A stretch of DNA of 64,000 bases from Bacteroidaceae bacterium (GTDB lineage: Bacteria > Bacteroidota > Bacteroidia > Bacteroidales > Bacteroidaceae): the NCBI GenBank assembly GCA_017442855.1, contig JAFSPM010000037.1, forward strand, positions 1 through 64,000, given 5' to 3'. The position numbers were made by a program, and so were the translations under genes. The stretch's first letter is position 1. The number at the start of each line of letters is the position of its first letter. The notes beneath the pieces were generated by a model. That model ran no database searches, had not been told where the DNA came from, and saw only the letters and a list, made by a program, of their open reading frames with translations. Positions 16,048 through 25,617 of this stretch are shown piece by piece.

Positions 16048-17205
16048 TTAATACAACTCCTCGTGGTCGTATCGCGGCATATAGCGAATTAGCTTATGAA
16101 CAGCGGCTTGTGCCATTGCTTCGTAAGCTCGTTCACTGGGGTGCAGGTGATCGCCACTATCGAAACCATCGGCAAAGGCTTTGGGGTTGGTGATACTTCG
16201 CACCGCCGCATCGAAGTCTATACATCCATCAAAGATGGGCGATGTGCGCAGCCACTCATTGAACGTCTGTCGCATGGTCTCACGCATCTCGTTGTAAGTG
16301 CGCCACCCGTAAATAGGCAACAAAGTACCGCTCCATACTTTCATTCCCATCGCCTTAGCGGGCTTCACATAGATATCCTCTACCCCCTGCTCCATCTCCT
16401 CTACTGTTGGCAAATCGCTCCACGGACGGAAGGGGTTGACATCAGTACCTACAGGATGAATAATGTCATTGATGCCGTGTTGGATAATTACATCAGATGC
16501 ACCAGCCACATTCATCTCAATGGGGAAGCGGGTAACTCCCTTCAATCCGTATGCTTGATAAGTGATGCAATCGTACTGGCGCAAGATGCGCGTACCGCTA
16601 ACAGCACGACGTATGATGGAAGCGTTAGTACCGAAAGCCTGTTGTGCCATATAGTCGGGCCACGACTGTGCCGTGATAGAGTCGCCATAGCATACGATAG
16701 CATGATTCTCTGACGATGTCAGCACGTCAACGGTGTTGAGAAAGAAGAACCAGTTAGTGTGACGTGTCAGGTCAAGGGGCAACTCGTCAGCATCGGCGAA
16801 ATCACCATATGCATAATAGCCCTTGGAGAGCGGTCCTGTGATAAGTGTACCACTGTTCATCTGGGTGTATCCAGCCATATACATACTCACCTCGATGGTG
16901 TCGCCACGATGCACTACAAAACTGACTGCATCACTCTCCGTCTCCTTTCCTGGCATCAGACTTACACTAGTCTCACCACCAAATGTGATGGGGATATGAT
17001 CGACAAACACCTTGTCGAGTGTTACGGGTTCTGTTCCCGTTAGGTTGGAGAAACGGAAACGCAGCATCGTGCCGCTGAAGCACATCCTGATGGGATAACG
17101 GAGCGTAAGGTCCTTGGCGTAAATAGCCTCCCCACGGTTACTGATGGAGGTGGCATTGCCCCAACACGCCACCCACTTATTGTTGTCCGGCATCTTCATA
17201 TCCAT
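16048..17205 (-). CDS. SGNH/GDSL-family esterase
   Basis: A 385-residue protein without a clear signal peptide. An N-terminal jelly-roll-like domain (about 1-165) is followed by the SGNH hydrolase domain: block I CYGDSITAQSWP near 171 with the catalytic serine, block III QHGINDI near 243, and block V SGDHLHPS near 355 with the Asp/His pair. This layout matches Bacteroidetes carbohydrate esterases that deacetylate glycans. Divergent from a GNAT gene; -7 box at 17223-17230. Confidence 0.88.
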   Translation of the reverse strand: MDMKMPDNNKWVACWGNATSISNRGEAIYAKDLTLRYPIRMCFSGTMLRFRFSNLTGTEPVTLDKVFVDHIPITFGGETSVSLMPGKETESDAVSFVVHRGDTIEVSMYMAGYTQMNSGTLITGPLSKGYYAYGDFADADELPLDLTRHTNWFFFLNTVDVLTSSENHAIVCYGDSITAQSWPDYMAQQAFGTNASIIRRAVSGTRILRQYDCITYQAYGLKGVTRFPIEMNVAGASDVIIQHGINDIIHPVGTDVNPFRPWSDLPTVEEMEQGVEDIYVKPAKAMGMKVWSGTLLPIYGWRTYNEMRETMRQTFNEWLRTSPIFDGCIDFDAAVRSITNPKAFADGFDSGDHLHPSERAYEAMAQAAVHKLIRYMPRYDHEELY

Positions 17206-17222
17206 AAATAAAGATTATGCTG

Positions 17223-17230
17223 CAAATATA
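17223..17230 (-). promoter_or_regulatory. -7 box of the SGNH esterase gene
   Basis: Minus strand TATATTTG, matching TAnnTTTG, 17 bp upstream of the start codon. Confidence 0.55.
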
Positions 17231-17288
17231 GCATTTTCTTGGAATAATTCGTAACTTCGCCAACAGAATTAATATCGAAAAGGATGAT

Positions 17289-17912
17289 ATGATAATTAGA
17301 GAAATACGAAGAAATGAGATAAATGCCGTTGTTGAACTTGAAACACAGGCCTTCAGCGACTATGATTATTTTACATACTTCTTTCCTGATGCGAAGGAAC
17401 GACAACGTTTGCAGAAAGCAATGATACGCTGTGAGTACAGTACAAATTTACACAACTCATGCTGTCTTGCTGCTGAGGAGGACGGGAGGATAGTAGCTAC
17501 CGCTCAATTGAATCCGCCCACCTACCACAAGCCATCCAACTTGAGTTACATCCTGCACGGATGGTTTGGCGTTTATCTCGCTGGCCACCACAAGAACATC
17601 AACGCATGGCTTGCCATGAACAAAGAGGCAGGTGAACCGTGCCATGTTTTTTGTGCACAAGAAGAAGGAGTATGGTATCTCAGTGCGCTGACAGTTTCAC
17701 CTAAGGTACAAGGTACAGGTATCGGTACACGTTTCTTGGATAGCATAGAAGACTACGTCAGAAAAGCAGGAGGCAGATGGCTGACGCTTTACACCAATTC
17801 TGACAAGAACATAGCTTTCTATCGCCATCGTGGCTTTGAGGCGTTTGATGAACGCACGCTTGATACACCCAATGGTCCAATAAAAAATTGGAGCGTCAAG
17901 AAAGCACTTTAA
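17289..17912 (+). CDS. GNAT-family N-acetyltransferase
   Basis: A 207-residue cytoplasmic acetyltransferase. The acetyl-CoA loop V-x-G-x-G-x-G/A is seen in LTVSPKVQGTGIGTRFLD around 135-152, and the C-terminal FYRHRGF motif follows near 178. The N-terminal portion resembles acetyltransferases acting on small molecules. The substrate cannot be assigned. It converges with the PLP-lyase gene (9 bp between stops). Confidence 0.88.
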   Translation: MIIREIRRNEINAVVELETQAFSDYDYFTYFFPDAKERQRLQKAMIRCEYSTNLHNSCCLAAEEDGRIVATAQLNPPTYHKPSNLSYILHGWFGVYLAGHHKNINAWLAMNKEAGEPCHVFCAQEEGVWYLSALTVSPKVQGTGIGTRFLDSIEDYVRKAGGRWLTLYTNSDKNIAFYRHRGFEAFDERTLDTPNGPIKNWSVKKAL

Positions 17913-17921
17913 AGTACAAAA

Positions 17922-19184
17922 CTAAAACGCTGCCCTTATGTGCTCCAGAGCATCTTGGAGGATAGTACGCGGACAACCGATATTAAGTCTCACGAAACCT
18001 TCGCCACCTTGTCCGTAACCAGCACCATTGCTCAGATAAACGCCCGCCTGATCACGGAAACGAGCCAACAGTTCATCCTGTGGCAGTCCCAAAGAACGGC
18101 AATCCAACCAAACAAGGAAGGAGGCTTCAGGACGGATGGGTACGATGCCCAGTTTATGCTTGTCGAAGAAACTCATCACGCATTCGATATTGCCTTGAAT
18201 GTATTCTTTCAGTGCTGGCAACCAACCGCTATCAGAGTTATAGGCAGCGATGGTGGCAACGATAGTAGGAATAGCTGGCTCATCTAACTTGGCTGCTTTC
18301 AAAGTACCCAAATACTTCTCACGCTTGTCCTTGTCAGGAATGATACAGTAAGCAGTTCCACTCAGTCCTGCCAAATTGAATGCCTTTGTAGGTCCAGCAA
18401 TGATAATGCCCACCTTAGCAGCAGTCTCACTCACACTACAGAAAGGAGTATGAGTTTGGCCGTATAACGTCAGGTCGGAGTGAATTTCATCAGAGATAAC
18501 CATCACACCATGCTTTTCGCAGATATCCGCCAAGCGCACCAGTGTCTCCTTCTCCCATTTGATGCCACAAGGATTGTGAGGATTGCACAGCACCAAAGCC
18601 TTGGTACGATTATCAAACAGACTTTCCAATCCCTCAAAATCCATACGATAATGACCGTTTTCGAAAATCATAGGGTTATCCACCACCACACGACCCAGTC
18701 GCTCGGCATACAACTTAAAGTGGTCATATACTGGTGGCTGGACAATAATCTTATCGCCTGGGTTGGTGAAGGTGAGGTAAGCTTGGTTGATGCCAGTAAT
18801 TACCCCCGGGGCATATCCTATCCACTCACGAGGGATGTCCCATTTGTTTTGTTTACCTTCCCAAACACGAATAGCCTCATAAAATGCCTCTGGAGTGGAG
18901 GTATAACCCAGCACTTCTTGATCCAAGCGTTCTTGCAAAGCCTTGTGCACATAAGGGTCTGTCCGAAAATCCATATCGGCAATCCACATCGCAAACTGCC
19001 CTTCTTTCACACGACCATATTTGATGCTCCATGTACCTGAGCGGTCAATCACTTCGTCAAAGTTCCATCCCTTTGTTGCTGGCTGCTCCGCGCATCCCTG
19101 CATAAGTACCCCAACTGTGGTGGCTGGTAATATGCTTCCTGCCCCCGTCCACGCTATTCTGCTAATGAATGATCTTCTTTTCAT
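17922..19184 (-). CDS. PatB/MalY-type PLP-dependent C-S lyase with export signal
   Basis: A 420-residue class I/II aminotransferase-fold enzyme of the MalY/PatB cystathionine beta-lyase group: N-terminal MWIADMDFRTDP, a central NPHNPCG, DEIHSDL, and the PLP lysine in AGPTKAFNLAG. It starts with a twin-arginine-like signal and lipobox (KRRSFISRIAWTG..., MQGC), so it would be exported and lipidated, which is unusual for PLP enzymes. The start at 19184 is chosen because the -7 box (19224-19231) overlaps the longer Met at 19226. Confidence 0.85.
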   Translation of the reverse strand: MKRRSFISRIAWTGAGSILPATTVGVLMQGCAEQPATKGWNFDEVIDRSGTWSIKYGRVKEGQFAMWIADMDFRTDPYVHKALQERLDQEVLGYTSTPEAFYEAIRVWEGKQNKWDIPREWIGYAPGVITGINQAYLTFTNPGDKIIVQPPVYDHFKLYAERLGRVVVDNPMIFENGHYRMDFEGLESLFDNRTKALVLCNPHNPCGIKWEKETLVRLADICEKHGVMVISDEIHSDLTLYGQTHTPFCSVSETAAKVGIIIAGPTKAFNLAGLSGTAYCIIPDKDKREKYLGTLKAAKLDEPAIPTIVATIAAYNSDSGWLPALKEYIQGNIECVMSFFDKHKLGIVPIRPEASFLVWLDCRSLGLPQDELLARFRDQAGVYLSNGAGYGQGGEGFVRLNIGCPRTILQDALEHIRAAF

Positions 19185-19223
19185 AACTATATTGTATAAA
19201 AATCTAGTCAAACAATTGTTTTG

Positions 19224-19231
19224 CAAACATA
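19224..19231 (-). promoter_or_regulatory. -7 box of the PLP lyase gene
   Basis: Minus strand TATGTTTG, matching TAnnTTTG. It overlaps the upstream in-frame Met codon, ruling that start out. Confidence 0.6.
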
Positions 19232-19304
19232 CAAATTTGGTTAGAAAGATACAAATAATTGGCGTTTTTGATGGGTATTGCTTTCGTATTTAAAGAATAA
19301 TGCG

Positions 19305-19312
19305 TACATTTA
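19305..19312 (+). promoter_or_regulatory. Probable -7 box of the ten-gene operon
   Basis: TACATTTA followed by C (the TAnnTTTAC variant), 35 bp upstream of the polyferredoxin start. Confidence 0.45.
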
Positions 19313-19347
19313 CACCCAAATAAATATAATCAGTAACAAAAACGAAT

Positions 19348-20904
19348 ATGGTACGTAAAATTAGACTAACATTGGCCACCATCTTCTTCGTGTGTATCAC
19401 GCTGATGTTTTTGGACTTCACGGGTGTAACACACGCTTATTTCTCATGGATGGCTAAACTACAGTTCTTGCCAGCTGTATTGGCATTAAACGCCGGAATC
19501 ATCATTTTATTAATAGCTCTGACACTTTTGTTCGGACGTATCTATTGCTCGGTCATATGCCCTATGGGTGTGTTCCAGGATATTATCGCCTGGTTTGGCA
19601 AGAAGACCCGTACAAAAAAAGAGCGCAAGATTCCTTACAACTACTCAAAGGCCATGAATGGATTAAGATACACTGTATTGGGTGTGTTCATAATGGCCAT
19701 TATCGCTGGTGTAGGTTCATTTGTTGCTTTATTGGCTCCGTATAGTTCATACGGCCGTATTGCCAGCAACTTCTTCCAGCCCGTTTATCGTTGGGGCAAC
19801 AACATTCTCGCTTCTCTTGCTGAGAAATATGACAGCTATGCTATTTACGATGTTGATGTATGGATAAAGAGCTTACCTACCTTCATCATTGCTTTGGTGA
19901 CACTGGTAATTATCTTCATCCTGGCGTGGAGAAACGGACGTACCTATTGCAACACTATCTGCCCGGTGGGTACGGTGTTGGGATTTTTTGCAAGGTTCTC
20001 ATTCTTCCGTGTTACCTTTGATGCTGAGAAATGCAAGAATTGCAGTATGTGCTCTCGCAACTGCAAGGCTTCTTGTATCGACTATAAGACACATACCGTT
20101 GATTACAGCCGTTGTGTAACTTGCGGCAATTGCCTGGAAAAGTGTAAGTTTGGTGCTTTGAGTTATAAATTTGGAACACCTTCAATGGCTACTGCATTTC
20201 CTAAACCTGTAGTGGTAGAGAAGCCTGCTCCCAAGGCAGGGGAAAAGGCTGAGGTGAAAGACCCTAGTTTGCGTACCTTCTTGACCACTATCGCAGTGGG
20301 TGCAGCAGCTGCTGCTAAGGCTCAGGTCATCCCTGAGGCTACCGATAAGAAAGTAGATGGCGGTTTGGCTGAGATAGAAGACAAAGTAGCTCCGAAGCGT
20401 GCTACGAAAATTGTGCCTCCTGGTGCCAAGAGCCTGAAAAATATGGCTCAGCACTGTACGGGCTGTCAGCTCTGCGTATCAGCTTGTCCGAATGGTGTAC
20501 TGCGCCCCAGCACCGATTTGCTGACTATGATGCAGCCAGAGGCAAGCTACGAGATTGGTTATTGCCGTCCTGAGTGCGTACGTTGCTCTGAGGTTTGTCC
20601 AGCTGGTGCTATCAAGCTGATTGATGTGGCTGAGAAGTCATCTATCCAGATTGGTCATGCTGTATGGACACGTGAGTTGTGTGTTCCTATCAAAGATGGT
20701 CAGGAGTGCGGCAACTGTGCCCGTCACTGTCCGACAGGCGCTATCACGATGGTTCCAAGCGATGCCAACGATCCTAAGTCGCTGAAGATCCCTGTGGTAA
20801 ACGATGAGATGTGTATTGGTTGTGGTGCATGCGAGAACTTGTGCCCGTCCCGTCCAATCAGTGCTATCTATGTAGAAGGTCACGAAGTACACCGAATGAT
20901 TTAA
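19348..20904 (+). CDS. NapH/NosR-type membrane polyferredoxin
   Basis: A 518-residue protein. Residues 1-215 hold four to five membrane helices with two CxxxCP motifs (RIYCSVICPMG near 71 and TYCNTICPVG near 205), typical of NapH, CcoG and NosR electron carriers. After about 225 there are several 4Fe-4S ferredoxin motifs (CKNCSMCSRNC, CVTCGNCLEKC, CTGCQLCVSAC, CVRCSEVC, CGNCARHC, CIGCGACENLC). A linker rich in Lys/Ala/Pro lies near 285-345. It probably passes electrons between the membrane and the exported aldo/keto reductase encoded 12 bp downstream. First gene of the run. Confidence 0.88.
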   Translation: MVRKIRLTLATIFFVCITLMFLDFTGVTHAYFSWMAKLQFLPAVLALNAGIIILLIALTLLFGRIYCSVICPMGVFQDIIAWFGKKTRTKKERKIPYNYSKAMNGLRYTVLGVFIMAIIAGVGSFVALLAPYSSYGRIASNFFQPVYRWGNNILASLAEKYDSYAIYDVDVWIKSLPTFIIALVTLVIIFILAWRNGRTYCNTICPVGTVLGFFARFSFFRVTFDAEKCKNCSMCSRNCKASCIDYKTHTVDYSRCVTCGNCLEKCKFGALSYKFGTPSMATAFPKPVVVEKPAPKAGEKAEVKDPSLRTFLTTIAVGAAAAAKAQVIPEATDKKVDGGLAEIEDKVAPKRATKIVPPGAKSLKNMAQHCTGCQLCVSACPNGVLRPSTDLLTMMQPEASYEIGYCRPECVRCSEVCPAGAIKLIDVAEKSSIQIGHAVWTRELCVPIKDGQECGNCARHCPTGAITMVPSDANDPKSLKIPVVNDEMCIGCGACENLCPSRPISAIYVEGHEVHRMI

Positions 20905-20916
20905 TTATTGAGAACA

Positions 20917-22344
20917 ATGACTAAGAATAACATAAACCGTCGTGGATTCCTGAAGGCAATAGGAGCTGGAGCTACTGTTGCCGCAGGAGTGGCACTGGAA
21001 AGTTGTGGTTCTAAGAAAAAGGACTTGCAATATGATCCAGCTGGGCATCACACTACTGAGGTGCCTATAGGACAAATGACTTATCGCACTTGGCCTACAG
21101 GTGATAAAGTATCTATATTAGGCTATGGCTGTATGCGCTGGCCCACATTACAAAGGCCTGATGCCAATGGCAACATTATCGACCAGGAACGTGTGAATGA
21201 ACTTGTTGACTATGCCATTGAACATGGCGTGAATTATTTTGACACGGCTCCAGTATATGTTCAAGGACAATCGGAGCGTGCCACTGGCATCGCCCTGAAG
21301 CGTCATCCACGAGACAGCTATTACATTGCTACCAAGATGTCAAACCAGCGAATAGCTGGTAGAGGTCTCTCTCCACAGGAGATGCTGAAGCAATCGCAAG
21401 ATATGTATTACAACTCTTTCAAGGAGTTGCAAACTGACTATATCGACTATTACTTGTTGCACTCTATCGGAGGAGGTGATGGCATTCCTTTGCTAAATGA
21501 ACGATTCTTCGACTGTGGCATGATTGATTTTCTGGTAAAGGAGCGCGAGGCAGGAAGAATACGTCACCTTGGCTGGTCATTCCACGGCGATGTAGCCGTA
21601 TTCGACCACATGCTTAAGTTACACGACGAGGGCAAGTATAAGTGGGATTTCGTACAGATCCAGATGAACTACCTCGACTGGACCCACGCCAAAGAGACCA
21701 ACCCTCGCAATGTAAATGCTGAATACCTTTACGGTGAATTGGAGAAGCGTAATATCCCAGTGGTGATTATGGAGCCTTTGCTGGGTGGTCGTTTGTCTAA
21801 CGTGCCTAACCATATCGTGGCTCGCTTAAAGCAACAGGAGCCAGAAAACAGCGTGGCATCATGGGCATTCCGCTTCTGTGGTACCTATCCTGGGGTGATG
21901 ACTGCCTTGAGTGGTATGACCTATATGGAACACTTGCAAGATAATATCCGTAGCTTCTCCCCATTGAAACCATTGACACAGGAGCAGCTTGACTACCTGG
22001 AAGATACAGCAAGCTTGATGGTTACCTACCCCACCATTCCCTGCAACAATTGCCAGTACTGCATGCCTTGTCCATACGGACTGGATATCCCTGGTGTTTT
22101 GATGCACTACAACAAATGTGTGAACGAGGGTAACATACCTGAAACCATGCAGGATCCCAACTACAAGAAAGCCCGTCAAGCCTTCTTGGTTGGATACGAC
22201 CGTGCAGTACCTAAGCTGCGTCAGGCCAGTCATTGCACCAGTTGCAACCAGTGTTCACCTGAGTGTCCACAACGCATCAACATCCCTGCACAGATGCAAA
22301 GGATAGATGAATATGTGGAGAAACTTAAACAAGGCACTTTATAA
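20917..22344 (+). CDS. Tat-exported aldo/keto reductase with ferredoxin tail
   Basis: A 475-residue protein. A twin-arginine signal INRRGFLKAIGAG with an SPII-like ESCG, then an aldo/keto reductase barrel (DTAPVY with the catalytic tyrosine, ATKM with the lysine, LLHSIGG with the histidine region). The C-terminal 100 residues hold two ferredoxin-type clusters (CNNCQYCMPCPYG and CTSCNQCSPECP). Such Fe-S aldo/keto reductases pair with polyferredoxins in Bacteroidetes. ATG at 20917 is preferred over the in-frame TTG at 20908. Its stop overlaps the next start (TAATG). Confidence 0.88.
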   Translation: MTKNNINRRGFLKAIGAGATVAAGVALESCGSKKKDLQYDPAGHHTTEVPIGQMTYRTWPTGDKVSILGYGCMRWPTLQRPDANGNIIDQERVNELVDYAIEHGVNYFDTAPVYVQGQSERATGIALKRHPRDSYYIATKMSNQRIAGRGLSPQEMLKQSQDMYYNSFKELQTDYIDYYLLHSIGGGDGIPLLNERFFDCGMIDFLVKEREAGRIRHLGWSFHGDVAVFDHMLKLHDEGKYKWDFVQIQMNYLDWTHAKETNPRNVNAEYLYGELEKRNIPVVIMEPLLGGRLSNVPNHIVARLKQQEPENSVASWAFRFCGTYPGVMTALSGMTYMEHLQDNIRSFSPLKPLTQEQLDYLEDTASLMVTYPTIPCNNCQYCMPCPYGLDIPGVLMHYNKCVNEGNIPETMQDPNYKKARQAFLVGYDRAVPKLRQASHCTSCNQCSPECPQRINIPAQMQRIDEYVEKLKQGTL

Positions 22345-23375
22345 TGTACAGTTTTACATGCGATTATTCTGAGGGGGCACACCCGAATATCCTGAAAAAA
22401 CTTCAGGAAAGGAACCTCATACAGCATCCTGGCTATGGCGAGGATGAAGTAACTAACGAAGCGATTGAACTAATTCGCCAACGCATCGGTAACTCCAAAG
22501 CAACCATCTACTTCGTGACAGGTGGCACCCAAGCCAATATGGCTGTCATTTCTTCTCTACTACGCACACCAGAGGCTGTGATTTGTGTGGATGGAGGACA
22601 TATCTGGGCCCACGAAACGGGTGCCATAGAAGCTACCGGACATCGTGTTATCACTGTACCAGGTGTTGAAGGCAAAATTACTCCTGCAGGTATTCAGAAA
22701 GCGCTCGATGATTATTTCATGCGTCCTCACATGGTGAAGCCAGCGATGGTGTATATCTCTGATGCCACTGAGGTGGGTACTATCTATAAGAAAGCCGAGA
22801 TACAGGCCATAAGTGAGTTTTGTCGTGCACACAAATTATTACTATATCTCGACGGAGCTCGCCTGGGCAGTGCCCTCACGGCAGACGAAAACGACCTAAC
22901 GCTGCACGACTTGACCAAGCTGACGGACGTATTCTATATTGGCGGTACGAAGAATGGTGCTTTGTTTGGCGAGGCCATTGTGTTCAACGATCCTACATTG
23001 TATCCCGACTTCGACTATGTGCGTAAGGAGCGTGGTGCGTTATTGGCCAAAGGATGGCTCTTAGGTGTTCAGTTTGGTGAGTTGTTTAAGGACGACCTCT
23101 ATTTCAAGATTGCCCGTCACGCTAACGTGCTGGCCAAGAAACTGTCAACAGCTTTGAAGGAAGCTGGATTTGAGTTTCTAGCCGACTCCCCCACCAACCA
23201 AGTATTCCCCATCGTCAGCAAAGAAGAAATGGCTATCTTGGCTAAAAAGTATATCTTTGAGGAGTGGCAACCGATGGACGAGCATCATTCGGCCATCCGT
23301 TTTGTTACCTCGTGGGCTACGGATGAGGAGCATGTGGATGAACTAATTGATGATTGCAGAAAATTGAGACTATAA
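22344..23375 (+). CDS. Low-specificity L-threonine aldolase-like PLP enzyme
   Basis: A 343-residue beta-eliminating-lyase-fold enzyme. It begins with the family's [14 protein letters not shown], has the GGTQANMA cofactor loop near 56, the [10 protein letters not shown] aspartate motif near 168 and the PLP lysine in [13 protein letters not shown] near 200. It cleaves threonine or allo-threonine to glycine and acetaldehyde in the cytoplasm. Starts inside the stop codon of the preceding gene, so translation is coupled. Glycerol kinase follows 11 bp later. Confidence 0.88.
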   Translation: MYSFTCDYSEGAHPNILKKLQERNLIQHPGYGEDEVTNEAIELIRQRIGNSKATIYFVTGGTQANMAVISSLLRTPEAVICVDGGHIWAHETGAIEATGHRVITVPGVEGKITPAGIQKALDDYFMRPHMVKPAMVYISDATEVGTIYKKAEIQAISEFCRAHKLLLYLDGARLGSALTADENDLTLHDLTKLTDVFYIGGTKNGALFGEAIVFNDPTLYPDFDYVRKERGALLAKGWLLGVQFGELFKDDLYFKIARHANVLAKKLSTALKEAGFEFLADSPTNQVFPIVSKEEMAILAKKYIFEEWQPMDEHHSAIRFVTSWATDEEHVDELIDDCRKLRL

Positions 23376-23386
23376 ATCATAACACT

Positions 23387-24874
23387 ATGGAAAAATATAT
23401 CTTAGCAGTAGATCAAGGCACCAGCAGTTCGCGCGCCATTATCTTCAACAAGAAAGGTGAGAGCTGTGCTGTGGCACAGAAAGAATTTACCCAACATTTC
23501 CCGAAGTCGGGATGGGTGGAGCATAACCCACACGAGATATGGTCGTCAGAAGCATCGGTCATCAGTGAGGCAATGGCGAAGTTGGGTATCAACGGAGCTG
23601 AGATTGCCGGCATAGGTATCACCAACCAACGCGAAACCACCATTGTGTGGGATGTAGAGACTGAAGAGCCTATCTATAATGCCATTGTGTGGCAAGACCG
23701 TCGTACGGCTGAGTATTGCGATGAACTGAAAGCACAGGGGGTGACAGACATGATTCACGAGAAAACGGGTCTGATCATCGATGCTTACTTCAGTGCGACA
23801 AAAATCAAATGGATTCTCGACAATGTGAAAGGCGCCAGGAAACGTGCCCAGCAAGGTAAGTTGCGCTTCGGAACCGTTGATTCATGGTTGGTGTGGCGAC
23901 TGACAAAGGGTACACTCCACATCACGGATGCGACTAACGCCTCACGCACTATGTTGTTCAATATACACACCCTGCAATGGGACGAAGAGCTGCTGAAGCT
24001 GTTCGACATACCTTTATCGATGATGCCTGAAGTGAAGTCATGCAGCGAGGTATATGGATATACACAATCGCCCATCTTCAACCAGCCAGTAGCTATCGGC
24101 GGTATTGCGGGCGACCAACAGGCTGCGCTCTTCGGACAGCTCTGCACAGAACCGGGCAGCGTGAAGAATACCTATGGCACTGGTTGCTTCCTACTGATGA
24201 ACAGTGGCGAAAAACCTATCATGTCGAAGAATAACCTGCTTACCACCATTGCCCTCAAACGAGGCGACAAGGTGACCTATGCTTTGGAAGGCAGTATCTT
24301 CGTGGGAGGATCGGTGGTACAGTGGTTGCGCGACGGACTGGGTATCATCAAGTCTTCAGGTGAGATTGAAGCCTTGGCAGCTACCGTACCTGATACAGGT
24401 GGGGTATATTTCGTGCCTGCCCTCACAGGCATGGGAGCTCCTTATTGGGATCAATATGCACGTGGCAGCATCACAGGCATCAGTCGTGGTACCACAGCTG
24501 CTCATATAGCCCGTGCTGCATTAGAGGGCATTGCTTTCCAGACACTCGACATCGTGCAGGCTATGCAACGTGATGCCGACTTACCTCTCAAGGAATTGAA
24601 GGTAGATGGTGGCGCATCACGCAATAACCTGATGATGCAGTTCCAAGCCGATATACTGAATACAAAGGTGATTCGTCCGCGTAACCCAGAAACGACTGCT
24701 TTGGGTGCCACTTACTTGGCAGGCTTGGCCGTTGGTTATTGGAAAAGTGTGGAGGAGATACGCGACCAATGGCAGATCGACTCGATGTTTATGCCTACCG
24801 ACGACCGTCAGCAAGTGGAGCAGGCTGTCAAAGGATGGCGTGAAGCGATACAAAGAACATTAACCTTACACTAA
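23387..24874 (+). CDS. glpK: Glycerol kinase
   Basis: A 495-residue FGGY kinase that makes sn-glycerol 3-phosphate from glycerol and ATP. It opens with [14 protein letters not shown], has [22 protein letters not shown] and the FGGY signature region [17 protein letters not shown], and ends with [16 protein letters not shown]. Length and motifs are standard. The start is the ATG at 23387 rather than the longer in-frame codon inside the previous gene. The glycerol channel gene follows 11 bp later. No glycerol-3-phosphate dehydrogenase is in this operon. Confidence 0.96.
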   Translation: MEKYILAVDQGTSSSRAIIFNKKGESCAVAQKEFTQHFPKSGWVEHNPHEIWSSEASVISEAMAKLGINGAEIAGIGITNQRETTIVWDVETEEPIYNAIVWQDRRTAEYCDELKAQGVTDMIHEKTGLIIDAYFSATKIKWILDNVKGARKRAQQGKLRFGTVDSWLVWRLTKGTLHITDATNASRTMLFNIHTLQWDEELLKLFDIPLSMMPEVKSCSEVYGYTQSPIFNQPVAIGGIAGDQQAALFGQLCTEPGSVKNTYGTGCFLLMNSGEKPIMSKNNLLTTIALKRGDKVTYALEGSIFVGGSVVQWLRDGLGIIKSSGEIEALAATVPDTGGVYFVPALTGMGAPYWDQYARGSITGISRGTTAAHIARAALEGIAFQTLDIVQAMQRDADLPLKELKVDGGASRNNLMMQFQADILNTKVIRPRNPETTALGATYLAGLAVGYWKSVEEIRDQWQIDSMFMPTDDRQQVEQAVKGWREAIQRTLTLH

Positions 24875-24885
24875 ACTTAAACACT

Positions 24886-25605
24886 ATGATAGAGAAAATG
24901 ATTTTTGAGTTCTTAGGAACCATGATATTGATTTTAATGGGCGATGGCGTATGCGCCAATGTTAGTTTGGAAAAGTCAAAGGCAAAGGGTGCCGGCTGGG
25001 TAGTCGTTACCTTCGCCTGGGGTCTTGCTGTGATGTGTGGTGTGTTCGTAGCTGGTCCAACTACCGGTGCACATCTTAATCCAGCCGTATCTGTAGGTTT
25101 GGCATTGGCAGGCTCATTCGACTGGAACATGGTAATACCTTATATTATTGCGCAAATGCTGGGTGGTTTCGTAGGAGCAGTATTAGTCTATCTGTATTTC
25201 AAGGACCACTACGATGCAACGCCCGATGCAGATACTAAGTTGGGTACCTTCTGCACCATTCCTGCCATCCGCAACAAGTGGCGCAACCTGCTGAGTGAGG
25301 TAATTGGTACTTTCGTACTGGTTTATTGCATCCTCGCCATCGGCAATGTGGGCAACACGCCCGAACTGGGTATGGGTAGCTTGGGAGCCTTCCCCGTTAC
25401 CTTCCTGATTATTGCCATCGGTATGTCATTGGGTGGAACTACAGGTTATGCCATCAATCCTGCCCGTGACCTGGCTCCTCGTTTTGCACATTTCATCCTG
25501 CCTATCAAGGGCAAGCGTGACAGCGACTGGAGTTATTCATGGGTACCTAGTGTGGGACCTATCATCGGATGTGCCATTGCAGCAGGTTTATATTTACTTG
25601 TATAA
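24886..25605 (+). CDS. glpF: Glycerol facilitator (MIP family)
   Basis: A 239-residue inner-membrane channel with NPA boxes at 65-67 and 191-193, the second followed by Arg-Asp, as in glycerol facilitators. It lets glycerol in for the kinase encoded directly upstream (11 bp gap). The protein is distinct from the second MIP channel of this window at 5872-6678, which sits with metal genes. Confidence 0.93.
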   Translation: MIEKMIFEFLGTMILILMGDGVCANVSLEKSKAKGAGWVVVTFAWGLAVMCGVFVAGPTTGAHLNPAVSVGLALAGSFDWNMVIPYIIAQMLGGFVGAVLVYLYFKDHYDATPDADTKLGTFCTIPAIRNKWRNLLSEVIGTFVLVYCILAIGNVGNTPELGMGSLGAFPVTFLIIAIGMSLGGTTGYAINPARDLAPRFAHFILPIKGKRDSDWSYSWVPSVGPIIGCAIAAGLYLLV

Positions 25606-25617
25606 AAAGAAAGGATC

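Noticed and set aside
19185..19226. Longer start of the PLP lyase at 19226
   Set aside because: The upstream Met overlaps a consensus -7 box, and the export signal is only sensible from 19184.
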